A stretch of 9,235 bases of DNA, from NCBI GenBank assembly GCA_002344625.1, contig DDUE01000089.1, forward strand, positions 1 through 9,235, in the 5' to 3' direction. A program made the position numbers and the translations under genes. Below the pieces are notes generated by a model. It ran no database searches and had not been told where the DNA came from. It saw only the letters and a program-made list of their open reading frames with translations. Below, piece by piece: positions 6,450 through 9,235 of this stretch. This DNA comes from Rhodocyclaceae bacterium UBA2346. Its GTDB lineage: Bacteria; Pseudomonadota; Gammaproteobacteria; Burkholderiales; Rhodocyclaceae. Position 1 is the first letter of the stretch; every line of letters starts with the position of its first letter.

Positions 6450-9110
6450 GTGCGATTTTCAACCAGTGGCATGCTCAGGGGCCTGATCCTGGCGGGTGCT
6501 GCATCGCTGCTTGCAGCGTGTGGTGGCGGAGGCGGCGGTGGGTCGGGCGGCGGAGTCCCCGGCGGACCCACGCCGGCGAACGAGTACGCAATCAACCTGC
6601 GCGCTGACCGGGTGGCCCTGCCTGCGAATATCGCCGATGTCGGCCCGGGAATCGGTGTCGATTCACCCTATACCACCACCTTGTACGTGTCGGCATACCG
6701 CAAGAACACCAACGATCCGATTCCTGGTGGCGAGGATGTTTTCGCCTGCAATGTCATCCCGACCGGGCTTGAGTATGGAGCGCTGTACTATCTTGACGGA
6801 GATCCCGAGCACGAGGTCGAGATCGAAGTGCCGGGCGGAGAGCCGATCAGCGTTCCGGGGGCCTATCGCGCCGTGACGCTCGATGCCAACGCCGGCGGTG
6901 CGAGCTTCCATTTTCATGCGGGTTCGAAGGCCGGAACCGCCACGATCACGTGCAGCGTGTTCGACCCGCAGGCGAACAAGAGTGTCGCGACTTCCCTGCA
7001 GATCACCGTGGGCAGCTCCACCGGCAAGGCGTCGCAGGTGGTGGCGAACGTGTCGTCGCCGAACTATCTGTATGTTCAAAATGCCAACGGTCCGTCGCAA
7101 TTGCTGATTCAGGCGCAGATCCTCGACGAGGCCGGCCAGCCGATTCCCGACCCGGCTGCGGGGGTGAACAACCTGTATGCCCGCATCGTGCCGACGGTGG
7201 GTGTGGCGGATGATGGGGCCGTTCTGCGCGCGGCGGGCCGAACCGGCAAATCGGTGGTGGCCCGTTCAACCAATGGCCAGGCGCCCTTCACCCTGGTGAG
7301 TGGGGGCGCGACCGGGGTGGTGCTGGTCGAGATCCTGACCGACCGCTTCGACAACAACGTCGATAACGGCATGGTCGAAGAGGTGCGGACCCAGTTCGTC
7401 GTCCCGGTGGTGCTGAATGTCGGCGGCGACGTGGGTATCGTCACCGATACCAGCTTGCCCGACGCCGTGCTCGGACGATCTTACGCGACCGTGCTGCAGG
7501 CCAGCGGGGGCGTTCCGCCGTATTCGTGGACCCTGGTCAGTGGCAGCCGTCTGCCGCGCGGCCTGTCGCTGTCGGCCGATGGCATTGTGAGCGGCACGCC
7601 GCTGGAGGCGGGGATCTGGCGCTTCGCGGTGCGCCTGGTCGATTCGAGCACTTTCGCGCAGACGCTGGTCAAGGAGTTCTCGTTGACCGTGACGGCAGAG
7701 GGCGGGTCGTTGTCCATCGCAACCAGTGATCTGCCCGCGGGTGTGTTCGGGGTGTACTACGGTGCGGGTCTGAACGCCGAAGGTGGCCTTGCCCCTTACT
7801 CCTGGAGCGTAACCGCGCTGCCGTCGGGCCTGGGCTTCAGTTCGCGGACTGGTATCATCAGCGGCACGCCTGGGGTCTCGGGCTCGTTTGCCATCGTTGC
7901 CACGGTCACCGATGCGACCGGTACGTCGGTTTCGCGGAACCTGACCCTGGTCATCGATGGTGCGGGCGGTGGCAGTGGTGGTTCGGATTCGACCCCGCCG
8001 GCACTGGTGTTCACGATCCCGCCTGCCAATGCGACCAACGTCGAGCGTTGCGGTGAGTTCGTGGTGCGCTTCAATGAAGACATCGACCCGGTCACAGTGA
8101 ACAACATCACGATGTTCATCCGCCAGGCCGGTGCAGCCACAGTTACGACCCCGGCTGTGACCGTGGTCGATCAGCGCACTTTCTCGATCGCGCTGAGCGG
8201 CGCCACTTGCCTGACGGCCAACAATGATCACGAATTGGTGCTGACCAACTCGATTCGCGACGTCGCCGGCAATGCGTTTGCCGGGGCCGTGGTGCCGTTC
8301 AGGACGGGGGGCAGCGAGGATACGACCCCCCCCGAGGTGTTGTGGGCGATTCCGCCGGCGGGCGCGACCAATGTAGACCGCTATTCGGACATCGTGGTGC
8401 GGTTCAACGAGCCGATGGATCCGGTCACCGTCAACACCAGTACCGCGTATGTACGCTTCAAGGATGGCGGCACGGTTTCGGGTGTCTTTGCCGGGGTGAG
8501 AGAGGTGGACAATCAGACCTACGTGCTTCAGCGGTTTGAGGATGGGGGAGTTTTTGTTCCGCTACCCGCGAATACCGCGCTCGAGTTCGTGTTGACCTCG
8601 TCCATTCGTGATCTGGCTGGCAATCAACTGGTGCAAACTGTCGTGCCATTTTCGACCGGTGGCACTACGGATACTGCGCCGCCAGAAGTGAGCTACACTA
8701 TTCCGGCAGATGGTGCGGTCGATGTCAGTCCGAACGCGATCATTCGGGTTGTGTTCAACGAAGGGATGGACACCAACTCGGTCATTCCGGCATCGTTCGC
8801 GGTGTATGAACTTGATCAACACAAGAATGTTGTGACCGTTCTGCCCACAGCGTCAGCAGTGATTGCGGAGTCGGATCGTCAGTTCGCGTTTGCGCCAAGG
8901 CGGCTGGATGCTGGAACAGAGTTCGTTGGGCTTGAGCCCGGGAAGTGGTACCGAGTGGTGATGTCGACCTCCCCACGTGACCTCGCCGGTAACCAGATAT
9001 GTGGTATAGGGGGTATTCGCCCTTGCGGTACGCCTGATAATCCGGTTGTGGGTGATGAAATCGGGTATCAGTTCGAGTTTAGGGTTGGGAACCACTCTCC
9101 CATCCCATAG
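6450..9110 (+). CDS. Exported lipoprotein with tandem Ig-like domains (He_PIG and Big_5 types)
   Basis: An 886-residue predicted lipoprotein. Seen: a signal peptide with a short basic start, a hydrophobic core (LRGLILAGAASLL) and lipobox LAAC with Cys24 as the lipidation site; Gly at +2 fits outer-membrane sorting. A Gly/Pro-rich linker follows (25-43). Two beta-rich modules I cannot name firmly come next (about 44-187 and 194-332), perhaps invasin-type Ig-like. Then two putative Ig (He_PIG-like) domains (333-415 and 421-503) with the hallmarks ASGGVPPYSW...LPRGLSLS..GIVSGTP and EGGLAPYSW...GIISGTP. After a second Gly/Ser linker come three Big_5-like domains starting at residues 513, 624 and 741, each opening with TPP or APP, then IP..GATNV and VRFNE.MDPVT, and ending near SIRDLAGN. 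No enzymatic motif, transmembrane barrel or protease site is visible. Likely a stalk-like cell-envelope or surface protein with adhesive or structural role; that is inference. The start at GTG 6450 is set by AAGGGGA; GTG 6429 and ATG 6471 are alternatives. Monocistronic, ending at a strong terminator. Confidence 0.85.
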   Translation: MRFSTSGMLRGLILAGAASLLAACGGGGGGGSGGGVPGGPTPANEYAINLRADRVALPANIADVGPGIGVDSPYTTTLYVSAYRKNTNDPIPGGEDVFACNVIPTGLEYGALYYLDGDPEHEVEIEVPGGEPISVPGAYRAVTLDANAGGASFHFHAGSKAGTATITCSVFDPQANKSVATSLQITVGSSTGKASQVVANVSSPNYLYVQNANGPSQLLIQAQILDEAGQPIPDPAAGVNNLYARIVPTVGVADDGAVLRAAGRTGKSVVARSTNGQAPFTLVSGGATGVVLVEILTDRFDNNVDNGMVEEVRTQFVVPVVLNVGGDVGIVTDTSLPDAVLGRSYATVLQASGGVPPYSWTLVSGSRLPRGLSLSADGIVSGTPLEAGIWRFAVRLVDSSTFAQTLVKEFSLTVTAEGGSLSIATSDLPAGVFGVYYGAGLNAEGGLAPYSWSVTALPSGLGFSSRTGIISGTPGVSGSFAIVATVTDATGTSVSRNLTLVIDGAGGGSGGSDSTPPALVFTIPPANATNVERCGEFVVRFNEDIDPVTVNNITMFIRQAGAATVTTPAVTVVDQRTFSIALSGATCLTANNDHELVLTNSIRDVAGNAFAGAVVPFRTGGSEDTTPPEVLWAIPPAGATNVDRYSDIVVRFNEPMDPVTVNTSTAYVRFKDGGTVSGVFAGVREVDNQTYVLQRFEDGGVFVPLPANTALEFVLTSSIRDLAGNQLVQTVVPFSTGGTTDTAPPEVSYTIPADGAVDVSPNAIIRVVFNEGMDTNSVIPASFAVYELDQHKNVVTVLPTASAVIAESDRQFAFAPRRLDAGTEFVGLEPGKWYRVVMSTSPRDLAGNQICGIGGIRPCGTPDNPVVGDEIGYQFEFRVGNHSPIP
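7446..7958 (+). repeat. Two tandem He_PIG-type Ig domain repeats inside the lipoprotein gene
   Basis: Unit 1 (about 7446-7694) and unit 2 (about 7710-7958) each encode a roughly 83-residue module with GG.PYSW or GGLAPYSW, a Leu-Pro-x-Gly-Leu turn, and GI(V/I)SGTP. The similarity is clear in protein but divergent in DNA, so the duplication is old. Confidence 0.75.
7986..9101 (+). repeat. Three tandem Big_5-type Ig domain repeats inside the lipoprotein gene
   Basis: Units begin at 7986, 8319 and 8670, giving periods of 333 and 351 bases and a longer last unit. Units 1 and 2 remain alike in DNA around 8060-8105 and 8393-8438 (GTGGTGCG.TTCAA.GA...GA..CCGGTCAC). Unit 3 is more divergent, AT-richer and has a Cys-containing insert after its DLAGNQ. 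Confidence 0.8.
8305..8334 (+). other. G6...C8 hairpin at the junction of Big_5 units 1 and 2
   Basis: A G6 run (8306-8311) and a C8 run (8326-8333) can pair as six G-C pairs, extended to seven by C8305-G8334 when the last six C are used, with a loop of about 16 bases. The C8 run encodes part of Thr-Thr-Pro-Pro at the start of unit 2. Confidence 0.55.
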
Positions 9111-9163
9111 CCGATACGGAACCGCAATTCGCCCTTGGCGAGTGCGCCTTACATTCGATAATC

Positions 9164-9194
9164 TCCCCGCCTGGGAAACCAGGCGGGGATTTTG
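9164..9194 (+). terminator. Strong Rho-independent terminator after the lipoprotein gene
   Basis: An 11-base-pair perfect stem, TCCCCGCCTGG (9164-9174) with CCAGGCGGGGA (9179-9189), closed by a stable GAAA tetraloop and followed by TTTTGTTT. It begins 53 bases after the stop codon of the lipoprotein gene and points in the same direction. The opposite strand lacks a good T run, so it works mainly on + strand transcripts. Confidence 0.93.
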
Positions 9195-9235
9195 TTTGTG
9201 CGTTTCGTTTGCGCTAGGGTGTGTTCACAATTGAG

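Noticed and set aside
1..9235. CRISPR arrays, tRNA or rRNA genes, complete insertion sequences, phage or defence genes
   Set aside because: No regularly spaced identical repeats, no tRNA cloverleaf or rRNA sequence, no transposase or nuclease motifs were found on either strand.

Overview
The window is high-GC (one hand-counted 60-base stretch of recG, 2461-2520, is 78% GC). It carries mostly housekeeping genes with clear proteobacterial identities. The ubiquinone genes ubiC-ubiA, a FliW flagellar factor, a SPOR-domain envelope protein and a RecG with the N-terminal block LVLHLPLRYEDET point to a Gram-negative, ubiquinone-using, probably motile betaproteobacterium. A Rhodocyclales-type organism (Azoarcus/Thauera-like) is my best guess. 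This is inferred from protein style and gene neighbourhood, not from any database search.

Layout, left to right. The extreme left edge is very G-rich (a run of 12 G) and opens into the C-terminal end of a SPOR-domain protein (3-248). fliW follows on the same strand (340-780). A small TPR protein gene lies on the minus strand (806-1141), convergent with fliW and divergent from ridA (1202-1582). recG follows (1642-3732). ubiC (3880-4437) overlaps ubiA (4434-5318) by four bases and the pair forms the first two steps of ubiquinone synthesis from chorismate. pyrF (type-2 OMP decarboxylase, best start 5508, end 6344) has its own candidate promoter. The last 2.7 kb is one large gene (6450-9110) for an exported lipoprotein built from tandem immunoglobulin-like modules: two uncertain N-terminal modules, two He_PIG-type and three Big_5-type. 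It is closed by a strong Rho-independent terminator (9164-9194). The last 40 bases hold no recognisable gene.

How the genes relate. ubiC and ubiA act consecutively: chorismate to 4-hydroxybenzoate, then prenylation at the membrane. The others (translation-coupled motility control, enamine detoxification, recombination repair, pyrimidine synthesis) are functionally independent. I see no defence system, CRISPR array, tRNA, rRNA or complete mobile element. The only part with real novelty potential is the lipoprotein gene with its AT-richer leader, paired cysteines, falling GC toward the 3' end and a G6...C8 hairpin-forming homopolymer pair between two repeat domains. No previously undescribed multi-gene system is evident.
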